DNA of 13,714 nt. Source: AC-37 sp035275105. Its GTDB lineage: Bacteria > Actinomycetota > Thermoleophilia > Solirubrobacterales > Thermoleophilaceae. The notes beneath the pieces are model-generated. The model ran no database searches and was not told the DNA's origin. It worked only from the letters and a program-made list of their open reading frames with translations. The first letter of the stretch is position 1. Each line of letters begins with the position of its first letter. The position numbers and the translations under genes are program-made. Of this stretch, positions 1 through 6,193 are shown in pieces. The stretch is from NCBI GenBank assembly GCA_035275105.1, contig DATENL010000262.1, positions 1 to 13,714 of the forward strand. Reading direction: 5' to 3'.

Positions 1-1
1 C

Positions 2-46
2 AAACCGCGCTACGCGCGCAACCCGCGCTACACGCCGCCGCGCTGA
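2..46 (+). CDS. C-terminal tail of an upstream gene (partial)
   Basis: An open frame runs in from the left edge and stops at TGA 44-46. It encodes 14 visible residues, KPRYARNPRYTPPR, in which the PRY tripeptide occurs twice. The tail is basic and rich in proline and tyrosine. No family can be named from so little sequence. It would converge on the PQQ-propeller gene, and the two stops are separated by a GC-rich hairpin region, which is the arrangement expected at the end of a plus-strand gene. It could also be chance open frame in high-GC DNA. Confidence 0.35.
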   Translation, partial: KPRYARNPRYTPPR

Positions 47-79
47 GGCGGCGGGCCGCCGGCCGGGCGCGGCCGCCCG
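47..79. terminator. Two tandem GC hairpins between convergent stops
   Basis: Between the TGA at 44-46 and the minus-strand TAA at 80-82 lie two perfect small hairpins. The first is GGCGG-CGGG-CCGCC at 47-60. The second is CGGGCG-CGGC-CGCCCG at 64-79 and directly abuts the propeller gene's stop codon. There is no T-tract on either side, so this is not a classical intrinsic terminator. GC-rich hairpins without a U-tract are proposed terminators in Actinomycetota. The assignment rests on position plus structure only. Confidence 0.35.
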
Positions 80-1519
80 TTACTTCCGGTAGATCGTGAT
101 CGTGCCGCTCGACGAGTGGTCGTTCGAGTCGCCGGTCGGGATGGCGACGCGGCCGTCCGCGACGATCGGGGAGTTCCAGTGGCCGCCCGCGGCCGCGAGC
201 GTCCCGACCCGCTTGCCGGTGGCCGGCCGGTAGACGGAGACGCCCTCCCCGCTCGGGGAGTACACGTACAGGAGGCCGCCGGCGATCACCGGACTCGTGC
301 CGCCGCGGCCGACGCTCCAGACCCGGCGCAGGCGCGGCTTGGCGCCCGTGCTCAGGCGGTACGCCGTGGTCCGCCCGAACAGGTTGGCGACGAAGGCCCA
401 GGTGGCGCCGTCGTGGCGCCACACGGCCGGCGCGGTGAACACGCCGTCGCCCGCGTCGAGCGTCTGGAGCTCGTGGTTCTTGCAGTTGCATGCCTTGCCG
501 TGGCCGTTCAGGTTCGCCACGTCGAGCAGCCGCAGCTTCGCGTCCTTGCCGCCCTGGAGCGCGAGCCAGCGCTCGCCGCTCCGCAAGAGGGCGGGCGCCG
601 TGCTTCCGAGGTCCACGTCCCCGGTCTCGAGGTTGTCGGCGTCGGTGGGGGTCCAGTTGCCCACGAGCCGGCTCAGGTCGGGTGAGAGCTCGAGGACGCT
701 GTCGCCCCAGTGGGTCTTCCCGTTGAACTTCCCGTCGCCCGTCGAGACCAGGACGCGCCGGCTGCCCGGGACGACCACGGCCCCGCCGCGCCCCCAGATC
801 GCCGACCCCGACTCCGAGCACGTGGCCGGGTCGATCACGCCGCCGCGGTTGGAGCACAGGGAGTTGAAGACGCGGACGAGCCGGCCGCTCTTCCGGTCGA
901 TCAGCGCGACCTTCCCCTGATACGGCGGAGTGTCGCCCGTGTAGCCGCCCGTGGTCGCGATCACGTTCGGGCCCGAGATGTTGAGCGGGGTGCCGAGCTT
1001 CTCGTGGAGGGGATCGCGGGTGAGCCTGGCCGGCCACTGCCCCGACGTGACCTGCCTGCCGTCGCTCAGCCGGAGCTTGCGCACGTGGCCGTCGGGGGTG
1101 ACGACGAAGACGAACGTGTGGCCGTTGTCCACCGCGGGCGTCGACTGGGTGATCTGGTGCCCGCCCTCGAGCTTGCCCGCGCTGGCCGGCGAGAAGGTCC
1201 AGAGCCGTGCCCCGGTGCGCGCGTCGATGGCGAACGTGCGCCCGTAGCTCGTGGTCGCCACGAACGCGTCGTGCACCGCGCCCTTCACGACGACGGCGTG
1301 GACGTAGATCGGCGACGAGTCGACCGTGCCGGGCACGGCGACGTCCTGGCGCTTCATGTGAGCCAGGTCGCCGGCGCCGACGCCGGCCACCGACTTCGAG
1401 AAGTTCGAGCGGGCGCCGTCGTAGCCGAACTGGGGCCAGTCATGGCGCGCGGCCGCGGCGGGGGCGGCGGCCGTCAGGGCTGCCGCGGCGGCGACTGCCA
1501 GTGCGAGGGGTCGGCGCAC
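80..1519 (-). CDS. Secreted PQQ-type beta-propeller protein
   Basis: This 479-residue protein has a Sec signal peptide (MRRPLALAV then an Ala-rich core, likely cleaved near residues 22-25). The mature part begins HDWPQFGYDGARSN, the usual opening of PQQ/quinoprotein-like propellers. Blade motifs recur along its length: S/T-P-x-V strands near residues 69, 127, 308, 363, 409 and 450, and AIDARTGARLW-type strands at 97-107, 205-215 and 428-438. These fit a six- to eight-bladed propeller. No CxxCH haem site is seen, so it is not an obvious quinohaemoprotein dehydrogenase. CNCKNH (344-349) is an odd cysteine pair. A scaffold or binding role outside the membrane is as likely as enzyme activity. Translation starts at GTG 1519, 10 bp after the upstream DUF5995 stop, so it is probably the last gene of that operon. 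Confidence 0.8.
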   Translation of the reverse strand: MRRPLALAVAAAAALTAAAPAAAARHDWPQFGYDGARSNFSKSVAGVGAGDLAHMKRQDVAVPGTVDSSPIYVHAVVVKGAVHDAFVATTSYGRTFAIDARTGARLWTFSPASAGKLEGGHQITQSTPAVDNGHTFVFVVTPDGHVRKLRLSDGRQVTSGQWPARLTRDPLHEKLGTPLNISGPNVIATTGGYTGDTPPYQGKVALIDRKSGRLVRVFNSLCSNRGGVIDPATCSESGSAIWGRGGAVVVPGSRRVLVSTGDGKFNGKTHWGDSVLELSPDLSRLVGNWTPTDADNLETGDVDLGSTAPALLRSGERWLALQGGKDAKLRLLDVANLNGHGKACNCKNHELQTLDAGDGVFTAPAVWRHDGATWAFVANLFGRTTAYRLSTGAKPRLRRVWSVGRGGTSPVIAGGLLYVYSPSGEGVSVYRPATGKRVGTLAAAGGHWNSPIVADGRVAIPTGDSNDHSSSGTITIYRK

Positions 1520-1529
1520 CGCCCCGACG

Positions 1530-2432
1530 TTAGCGAGGGCGCTTCGAGCGGCAGTACGCGTCGCGCTGCTCGCGGTAGCCGGGCACGTCGCCCGACCGGA
1601 TGAAGTCGGCCCACACGTTCGCGGTCGTCGCGATCTGCTGCTCGACCCGCCGCCGCTCCTCGCGGCCGCGCGCGTTCATGAGCCGCTCGGCGCTGCGCCA
1701 GGCCCCCTCGCGCCAGCCCTTGACCATCTCCTGCGTGCCGAGCTCGTCCAGCGGCGACGGCTTCATGTCGATCCACGTGAACTGCTGGTCGTAGTGGGCG
1801 GCGTAGTAGTCCTCGAGCCCGTCGAACACCCGCGTGTTGACCTCGTTGACGCCGTCGTGGTCGTGCTTGCGCGAGGCGCCGCCGGGGGTGCGCATGCCCA
1901 TCCGCGCGTACACGTACGGGAGGTCGTGCTGGGTGTGCGCGTTGCTGGCGAGGAGGACGTCCTGGCCGCCGCTCGCGTCGCCGCGGGTGGCCTCGTCGTA
2001 GGCCACCCTCCAGGAGCCGGTCACGTAGCGGCCTCGCTCGTAGTTGCGGAACGCGGCGAAGTAGCGGTTCGAGAAGTCCGCGATCACGTAGGTGAACCAG
2101 CCCGGGTAGCGGAACCAGCGCGGGCGCTTGCGGGCGAGGTCGTCGCGGAGGCCCTTCGTGATCCGGACGTACGCGAGTGAGAAGAGCGCCCGGTGGTCGC
2201 AGCGGGCGTCGAGTCGCCGCCACTGCGCGCGCAGCCGGCGCAGGAGGCCGTCCATGCAGTGGAGCCCCGCCCGCCGGCAGTGCTCCACCCCGTGCGGCTG
2301 GACCTTCGTCGTGACGGGCGCCGGCGGCAGCATCTGCGGCCAGGGCAGGTTCTCGTCGTGGTGGTCGGCGACGGCGGCTCCCGGCCAGGCCACCGCCGCC
2401 CCGAGGGCGAGCGCGACGGCGAGGCGGCGCAT
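1530..2432 (-). CDS. Secreted DUF5995-family protein, paralog B
   Basis: A 300-residue protein with a signal peptide (MRRLAVALALGAAVAWPGAAVA, cleavage before DHHDEN). It matches my recollection of the DUF5995 family, whose function is unknown. Visible motifs are CDHR (78-81), SNAHTQHDLP (163-171), SRKHDHDGVN (187-196), EMVKGWRE (235-242) and a C-terminal YREQRDAYC. The clustered H and D residues (H166, D170, H190, D191, H192, D193) look like a metal site, which is inference. Cysteines 52, 59, 78 and 294 are shared with paralog A and could form two disulfides outside the cell. The ATG at 2432 overlaps the stop of paralog A as TGATG, so translation is coupled. The frame stays open upstream through paralog A, but the signal peptide fixes the start here. 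Confidence 0.75.
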   Translation of the reverse strand: MRRLAVALALGAAVAWPGAAVADHHDENLPWPQMLPPAPVTTKVQPHGVEHCRRAGLHCMDGLLRRLRAQWRRLDARCDHRALFSLAYVRITKGLRDDLARKRPRWFRYPGWFTYVIADFSNRYFAAFRNYERGRYVTGSWRVAYDEATRGDASGGQDVLLASNAHTQHDLPYVYARMGMRTPGGASRKHDHDGVNEVNTRVFDGLEDYYAAHYDQQFTWIDMKPSPLDELGTQEMVKGWREGAWRSAERLMNARGREERRRVEQQIATTANVWADFIRSGDVPGYREQRDAYCRSKRPR

Positions 2433-3334
2433 CACCTGACGTGCTTCGCGCAGTACGCGTCGCGCTGCGCGCGGTAGTTCGGCGTCTGCGGCGCGGCGAT
2501 CATCCGCGCCCAGGCCGCCGCGCCCTGCTGGATCTGGCTCGCCACCTGCCGGCGCTCGGCCGCGTCGCGCGCGGAGAGCAGCCGCTCGGCGTTGCGCCAC
2601 ACCTGCTCGCGCCAGCCCTTGACCATCTCGAGGCCGCCCACGTCGTCGAGCGGGTTCCACGAGGCGTTGGTGGTGTCGACGAACGGGTCGAAGCGGCGTG
2701 AGATGGCGCGGACCACCGGCTCGTAGGCCGCATCGAGGATCAGGTTGACCTTGTCGTGGTCGGGCTTGCGCGAGTCGCCCTTCGTGCTCCGCAGGCCGAG
2801 CGCCGCCAGCACGAACGGCATGTCGTTCTGCACGTGGGCGTTGATCCCGAGCAGCATGTCCTGCGCCGCGTTCACCTGACCCGACTTCGCCGTTTCGAAG
2901 GCGATCCGCCACGCCGGCGGGACCGGCTTGCCGAGCCTGTCCGCACGCAGGCTGTTGAAGTAGACGTCCGCGAACAGCGCGTCCTCCAGGTACAGGTAGC
3001 GCGGCCAGCGGAAGAAGCGCGGGTCGCGCCGCAGGGTGCGGCGGAGCTCGCGCGTCAGCTCGAGGTACGTGGTCGCGAACACGGCACGGTGGTCGCAGCG
3101 GAAGCGCGTCTGGGCCGCGCGCAGCCGGCGGATCTCGGTGTCGACGCACGCAACCGTCGCCGTGCGGCAGAACGGGACCGCGTGCGGCTGGACGCGGGTC
3201 GAGCTCGGCATCGCCGGCAGGAGCGTCTCCCACTGGACGTTCGCAGGATGGTCGGAGGCGCCGGCGACGCCGGCGCACGCGGGCGTGGCCGCAACGGCGG
3301 CGATCGCGAGCGCTGTGAGACCCCGGAAGCCCAT
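2432..3334 (-). CDS. Secreted DUF5995-family protein, paralog A
   Basis: Another 300-residue protein, collinear with its downstream neighbour along the whole length. Both keep CDHRA (80-84), the NAH-x3-D motif (NAHVQNDMPF, 165-174), SRKPDHDKVN (188-197), EMVKGWRE (236-243) and the terminal RAQRDAYC. Four cysteines (56, 63, 80, 295) are in matching positions. Residues 1-26 form a signal peptide; the TPAC at 17-20 lacks the -3 Leu of a good lipobox, so a soluble secreted form is more likely than a lipoprotein. The family is recalled as DUF5995, without a known activity. The start chosen is ATG 3334, preceded closely by TAGGGGGG, rather than an upstream ATG inside the DoxX gene. The pair is a tandem duplication that has diverged strongly. 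Confidence 0.75.
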   Translation of the reverse strand: MGFRGLTALAIAAVAATPACAGVAGASDHPANVQWETLLPAMPSSTRVQPHAVPFCRTATVACVDTEIRRLRAAQTRFRCDHRAVFATTYLELTRELRRTLRRDPRFFRWPRYLYLEDALFADVYFNSLRADRLGKPVPPAWRIAFETAKSGQVNAAQDMLLGINAHVQNDMPFVLAALGLRSTKGDSRKPDHDKVNLILDAAYEPVVRAISRRFDPFVDTTNASWNPLDDVGGLEMVKGWREQVWRNAERLLSARDAAERRQVASQIQQGAAAWARMIAAPQTPNYRAQRDAYCAKHVR

Positions 3335-3377
3335 CCCCCCTACCCGGCGGATTCCCCGAGCACGAGGCGCCGAAACG

Positions 3378-3749
3378 CTAGTCGTCGCCCGCGGCCAGCG
3401 CCCAGAGCACGAACAGGATCTGGACGGGGAGCCGCAGCCAGAGCGCAACGGCGCCGCCCGGGACCCTGTAGCGGTCCGCGTTCAGCGCCATGTTCACGTT
3501 GGCGGGGAAGACCGCGACCAGCGTGGCCACGCTCCACAGGCTCGCGACCCGGCGCGTGCGGGGGTGCATCACGCCCGCACCGCCGGCGATCTCCGCCACG
3601 CCGCTCGCGTAGACGATCGCGCGCCGCCGGGGCAGCGCCCTCGGCACGATCGACTCGTAGGTGTCGGGGACGACGAAGTGCATCACCCCCGCGAAGACGA
3701 AGAAGGGCCCGAAGAATCGCTTCACGCGACGTGGGAGTATGACCGCCAT
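3378..3749 (-). CDS. DoxX-like four-helix membrane protein
   Basis: A 123-residue membrane protein with four hydrophobic stretches near residues 12-28, 45-60, 67-84 and 101-119. The pattern FAGVMHFVVPDTY, followed by ASGVAEIAGG and ATLVAVFPANVNMAL, is typical of DoxX-like small membrane proteins (COG4270 type). Their biochemical role is poorly defined; some DoxX proteins associate with redox or thiol-stress functions. Two starts are possible: ATG 3749, which overlaps the divergent cyclase gene, or GTG 3725 (VKRFFGPFF), which does not. A CATACT element at 3741-3736 on this strand would suit a near-leaderless GTG start. The stop lies 43 bp before paralog A, so it probably leads the minus-strand operon. 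Confidence 0.7.
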   Translation of the reverse strand: MAVILPRRVKRFFGPFFVFAGVMHFVVPDTYESIVPRALPRRRAIVYASGVAEIAGGAGVMHPRTRRVASLWSVATLVAVFPANVNMALNADRYRVPGGAVALWLRLPVQILFVLWALAAGDD

Positions 3750-4188
3750 GACGACCACCGACCTGCGCGAGCGGCGCGAGGCGCTCGTCCGCGAGCACAT
3801 GGAGTCCGAGAACCGCCACGAGTTCGACGTGACGATGGGGACCTTCCACCACCCCCGCTACGAGATCGTCCCCACCGGGGAGGTGCACGACGGGGAGGAG
3901 GCCGTGGCGCGCTACTTCGCGGAGACGCGCACGGCGTTCCCCGACCAGCGCAACGAGACGATCGCGGTCCACCACGCCGACGACGCCGTGATCGTGGAGT
4001 TCTGGCTACGCGGCACGCACGAGGGCGAGCTGCGCGGGATCCCGCCCACGGGCCGATCGTTCGAGGTGCGCTCGCTGGCGCTGTTCCTGTTCGAGGACGA
4101 CCGGCTCGTCGGCGAGCGGGTCTACTTCGACACCGCCACGATCCTCGGCCAGCTGGGCCTCGTCGGGCAGGTCGCGCCCGCCGGCTAG
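3748..4188 (+). CDS. SnoaL/NTF2-like ester cyclase family protein
   Basis: A 146-residue single-domain protein of the SnoaL-like cyclase type (NTF2 fold, alpha+beta cone). Visible hallmarks are the N-terminal helix (RREALVREHMESEN), the block HPRYEIVPTGEVHDGEEAVARYFAE with the GxEAV-type turn, and AFPDQRNE. The strand pair around FWLRGTHEGELRGIPPTGRSFEVRS also matches the GT-x-G-x-GxPPTG signature of ester cyclases. Polyketide cyclases of this fold use an Asp/His pair, but many bacterial members have no known substrate and no polyketide genes are nearby. Either ATG 3739 or ATG 3748 may start it; GGGAG at 3733-3737 fits 3748 better. It is divergent from the DoxX gene with overlapping 5' ends. 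Confidence 0.75.
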   Translation: MTTTDLRERREALVREHMESENRHEFDVTMGTFHHPRYEIVPTGEVHDGEEAVARYFAETRTAFPDQRNETIAVHHADDAVIVEFWLRGTHEGELRGIPPTGRSFEVRSLALFLFEDDRLVGERVYFDTATILGQLGLVGQVAPAG

Positions 4189-5414
4189 CGGTCCCGGCGG
4201 TACCTGCGGTACTGGCGGACCTTCTTCGCCACGACCACGCGCCTGCGCCGGCTCGCCGTCGCGCCCTCGTCGTCGGTCACGGTCAGCCGCGCGCGGAACG
4301 TGCCCCCGCGCGTGTACGCGTGCGTGGCCAGGCGGCCGCGCGCGTGCGTGCCGTCGCCGAAGTCCCAGCGGTAGGAGGCGATCGTGCCGTCGGGGTCCTT
4401 GGCCCGCGTGGCGTCGAACAGCAGGGCGCTCCCGGCGAGCGCCCGCCCGCTGCGTGCGTAGCGCGCGAGCGGCCGCCGGTTCGGGATGCTCGCCACGCAG
4501 CCTGCCTTCGCGTTGCTCCACTCGAGCTGAAGCAGGTACCGCGACCCGCCGACCACCTGGTTGTAGAGCGCGCCCTCCAAGCCGGCGAGCGAGCCGAATC
4601 GCCACGCGCACTTGTCCGCGTTCTCCTCGCCCTCCGAGTCGTACCAGGCGTCGCCCAGCGGGTCGGTGATGATCTCCACGTGCTCGTGGCTGACCACGTT
4701 GAGCGCGGCGTCCGCGCTCGTGCCGGTCGGTGACTCGCCGACGTCGCAGGTGCCGACGCCATTCACGTACGGATGCACCGCGTACAGGAGCACGCCCGCC
4801 GCGTCGGCGTAGCTGTGGTAGGCGCAGTAGTCGTGGTAGACGCAGCCGGACTCGGCCCCGTCGAAGCACGAGCCCACGCCGGGCGGTGTGAAGAGGAAGT
4901 ACTGGCGGCCCAGCCCGCGCGGGAGCCCCTTCCCGACGACGAACGCCGCGAGCTCGGAGGCGAGCTGCGGGTCGGTCAGGCACACGTCGGTGCTCGGGTT
5001 GGCGCAGGCGCTGGCCGGCAGGAACGACGTGTCCGTGTAGCTCGCCTCGAACGCGACCCTGTACGGCGGCGGCCCGTGCCGGTCGGGGTACTCGCGGTTG
5101 ACCGAGTACACGTTGGTTCGCCGGCCGCTGTCGCGGGCCACGTCGCGGAAGTACTTGGCGATCGCGGCCTTGTACCCGGGCGGGAACGAGTACCCGAGCG
5201 GCTCCCAGAAGACGGCGTAGACGTGCCCGTCGTGCACGACCGGGCCACCGTGGTAGGTGAGCAGGTCGGCGGTCTCCGCGGGGGCGATCCGGTGAGCCTG
5301 CGCGAGGTCGGGCGCCGGGGGCACGGCTCCGAGCATCCGGCCGCGCGGGTTGTCGGCGGCGGCCGGCGCGGCGAAGAGGAGCGCAGCCGCGACGGCGGCG
5401 GCGACCAGGCGCAT
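4185..5414 (-). CDS. Secreted EXORDIUM-like protein with C-terminal PKD domain
   Basis: A 409-residue secreted protein. A signal peptide covers residues 1-20 (cut before DNPRG). Residues about 50-306 begin LLTYHGGPVVHDGHVYAVFWEP and contain SHEHVEIITDP (242-252) followed by W257 and EENADKC (263-269). This resembles the phosphate-induced/EXORDIUM (PHI-1) family, whose bacterial members keep an SHE-x2-E-x2-TDP block; the HExxE could bind metal. It is cysteine-rich (137, 145, 183, 191, 197, 223, 269, 306). Residues about 312-396 form a PKD domain with WDFGDGTHA at 350-358, and the tail KKVRQYRRYRRDR is very basic. ATG 5438 is an alternative start that adds MPAPVKLA. Its TAG stop is the complement of the cyclase's stop within CTAG. 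Family assignment is moderate; the PKD domain is secure. Confidence 0.65.
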   Translation of the reverse strand: MRLVAAAVAAALLFAAPAAADNPRGRMLGAVPPAPDLAQAHRIAPAETADLLTYHGGPVVHDGHVYAVFWEPLGYSFPPGYKAAIAKYFRDVARDSGRRTNVYSVNREYPDRHGPPPYRVAFEASYTDTSFLPASACANPSTDVCLTDPQLASELAAFVVGKGLPRGLGRQYFLFTPPGVGSCFDGAESGCVYHDYCAYHSYADAAGVLLYAVHPYVNGVGTCDVGESPTGTSADAALNVVSHEHVEIITDPLGDAWYDSEGEENADKCAWRFGSLAGLEGALYNQVVGGSRYLLQLEWSNAKAGCVASIPNRRPLARYARSGRALAGSALLFDATRAKDPDGTIASYRWDFGDGTHARGRLATHAYTRGGTFRARLTVTDDEGATASRRRRVVVAKKVRQYRRYRRDR

Positions 5415-5461
5415 GGCGAGCTTTACCGGGGCCGGCATGCGCCCGTATCGGCGGCCGCAAA

Positions 5462-5481
5462 CCCGGGCGCCCCCTCCCGGG
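5462..5481. repeat. Paired CCCGGG motifs in a divergent intergenic region
   Basis: CCCGGG occurs at 5462-5467 and again at 5476-5481 with 8 bp between them, so each half is itself a palindrome and the pair is both a direct and an inverted repeat. It lies in the short gap between the divergent EXORDIUM-like and B12-protein genes and touches the possible -35 box at 5479. It could be an operator, but in DNA this GC-rich such pairs arise by chance. Confidence 0.2.
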
Positions 5482-5508
5482 ACACGTGCTGGCCCGATGT
5501 TCGATAAT
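5479..5508 (+). promoter_or_regulatory. Possible promoter of the B12-protein gene
   Basis: GGGACA (5479-5484) and GATAAT (5503-5508) are separated by 18 bp. GATAAT matches five of six bases of the -10 consensus and is a conspicuous AT-rich island here. A transcript starting near 5515 would exclude ATG 5497 and favour GTG 5536, which has AGGAG at 5517-5521 although at a long spacing of 14 bases. The -35 match is weak. Confidence 0.35.
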
Positions 5509-6183
5509 TCCGCGCCAGGAGCCCGACGGGCAGGCGTGCACACCTCGGAACACCGGATTCGCGACGACTATCTGGCGGCGATACTCGAGCCGGATCCGTT
5601 TCGCGCGCGCGAGATCGCCCGCGAGGCCGTCGACGGCGGGCTCTCGCTCGCGGAGCTCTACAGCGAGGTCTTCCAGCCCGCGATGGTCGAGATCGGCGAC
5701 CGCTGGGAGGCGGGCACGATCAGCGTTGCCCACGAGCACCTGGCGGCCGAGGTCACCGCGTCCCTGATCTCGGACCTCGCGCAGCGAGTGCGGCGGAGCC
5801 CCGAGGGCGGCCGGCTCGCGATCGTCTCGTGCTCGCCCGGCGAGCGCCACTCCATCGGCGGCCAGATGCTGAGCGGGCTGCTCGAGGCGAGCGGCTGGGA
5901 GGTGCTCTACCTGGGCGCCACGCTCCCGATCGGCGACCTGGTCGGGCTGGCGGACAGCGAGGTGCCCGACGTGGTGGCGCTCTCGACGACCATGTCCGCC
6001 CACCTCCCCGAGGTGCGCGAGGCGGTGCCGGCGCTGCACGGGTTGCCCGAGCCGCCGCTCGTCGCCCTCGGCGGGCAGGCGTATCGCGACGAGCAGCAGG
6101 CGCGCGAGCTGGGCGCCGACGTGTGGGCGCCGACCGCCGCCGCGGCGTCGGCGCTGCTGGACGAGGAGGTGCGACCCGCGTGA
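5497..6183 (+). CDS. Stand-alone cobalamin (B12)-binding, CarH/LitR-like sensor core
   Basis: A 228-residue cytoplasmic protein with two B12-binding parts. Residues 20-100 are the helical cap, containing W70 and E80-H81, which is the Wx9EH motif of CarH/LitR photoreceptors. Residues 105-222 are the Rossmann-like B12 domain, with E116-R-H118-S-I-G121 (ExHxxG, the lower-ligand His loop), then SGLLEASGWEVLYLGATLP and LGADVWAPTA. The N-terminal MerR-type helix-turn-helix that normally precedes this module is absent, and no HTH is encoded upstream. In Thermus CarH a His directly follows the motif Trp and ligates cobalt after light; here it is E71. So it may be a light- or cobalamin-sensing partner protein, or a corrinoid carrier (COG5012). 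ATG 5497 is given; GTG 5536 is a good alternative. It is probably co-transcribed with the hydratase 10 bp downstream. Confidence 0.75.
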   Translation: MFDNSAPGARRAGVHTSEHRIRDDYLAAILEPDPFRAREIAREAVDGGLSLAELYSEVFQPAMVEIGDRWEAGTISVAHEHLAAEVTASLISDLAQRVRRSPEGGRLAIVSCSPGERHSIGGQMLSGLLEASGWEVLYLGATLPIGDLVGLADSEVPDVVALSTTMSAHLPEVREAVPALHGLPEPPLVALGGQAYRDEQQARELGADVWAPTAAAASALLDEEVRPA

Positions 6184-6193
6184 AAGGAGCCGC

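Noticed and set aside
80..1519. Quinohaemoprotein or polyvinyl-alcohol dehydrogenase
   Set aside because: No CxxCH cytochrome c motif is present and the propeller motifs are generic.
1530..3278. 582-codon frame that would fuse extra sequence onto DUF5995 paralog B
   Set aside because: The upstream half is an out-of-frame reading of paralog A; the signal peptide and the TGATG overlap place the real start at 2432.
2432..3334. Lipoprotein signal in DUF5995 paralog A (TPAC at 17-20)
   Set aside because: The -3 position is Thr rather than Leu/Val/Ile, and a better signal-peptidase I site follows at about residue 26.
3036..4733. 565-codon plus-strand open frame
   Set aside because: It crosses five recognised genes, and only shadow-type Arg/Ala/Pro-rich sequence is encoded.
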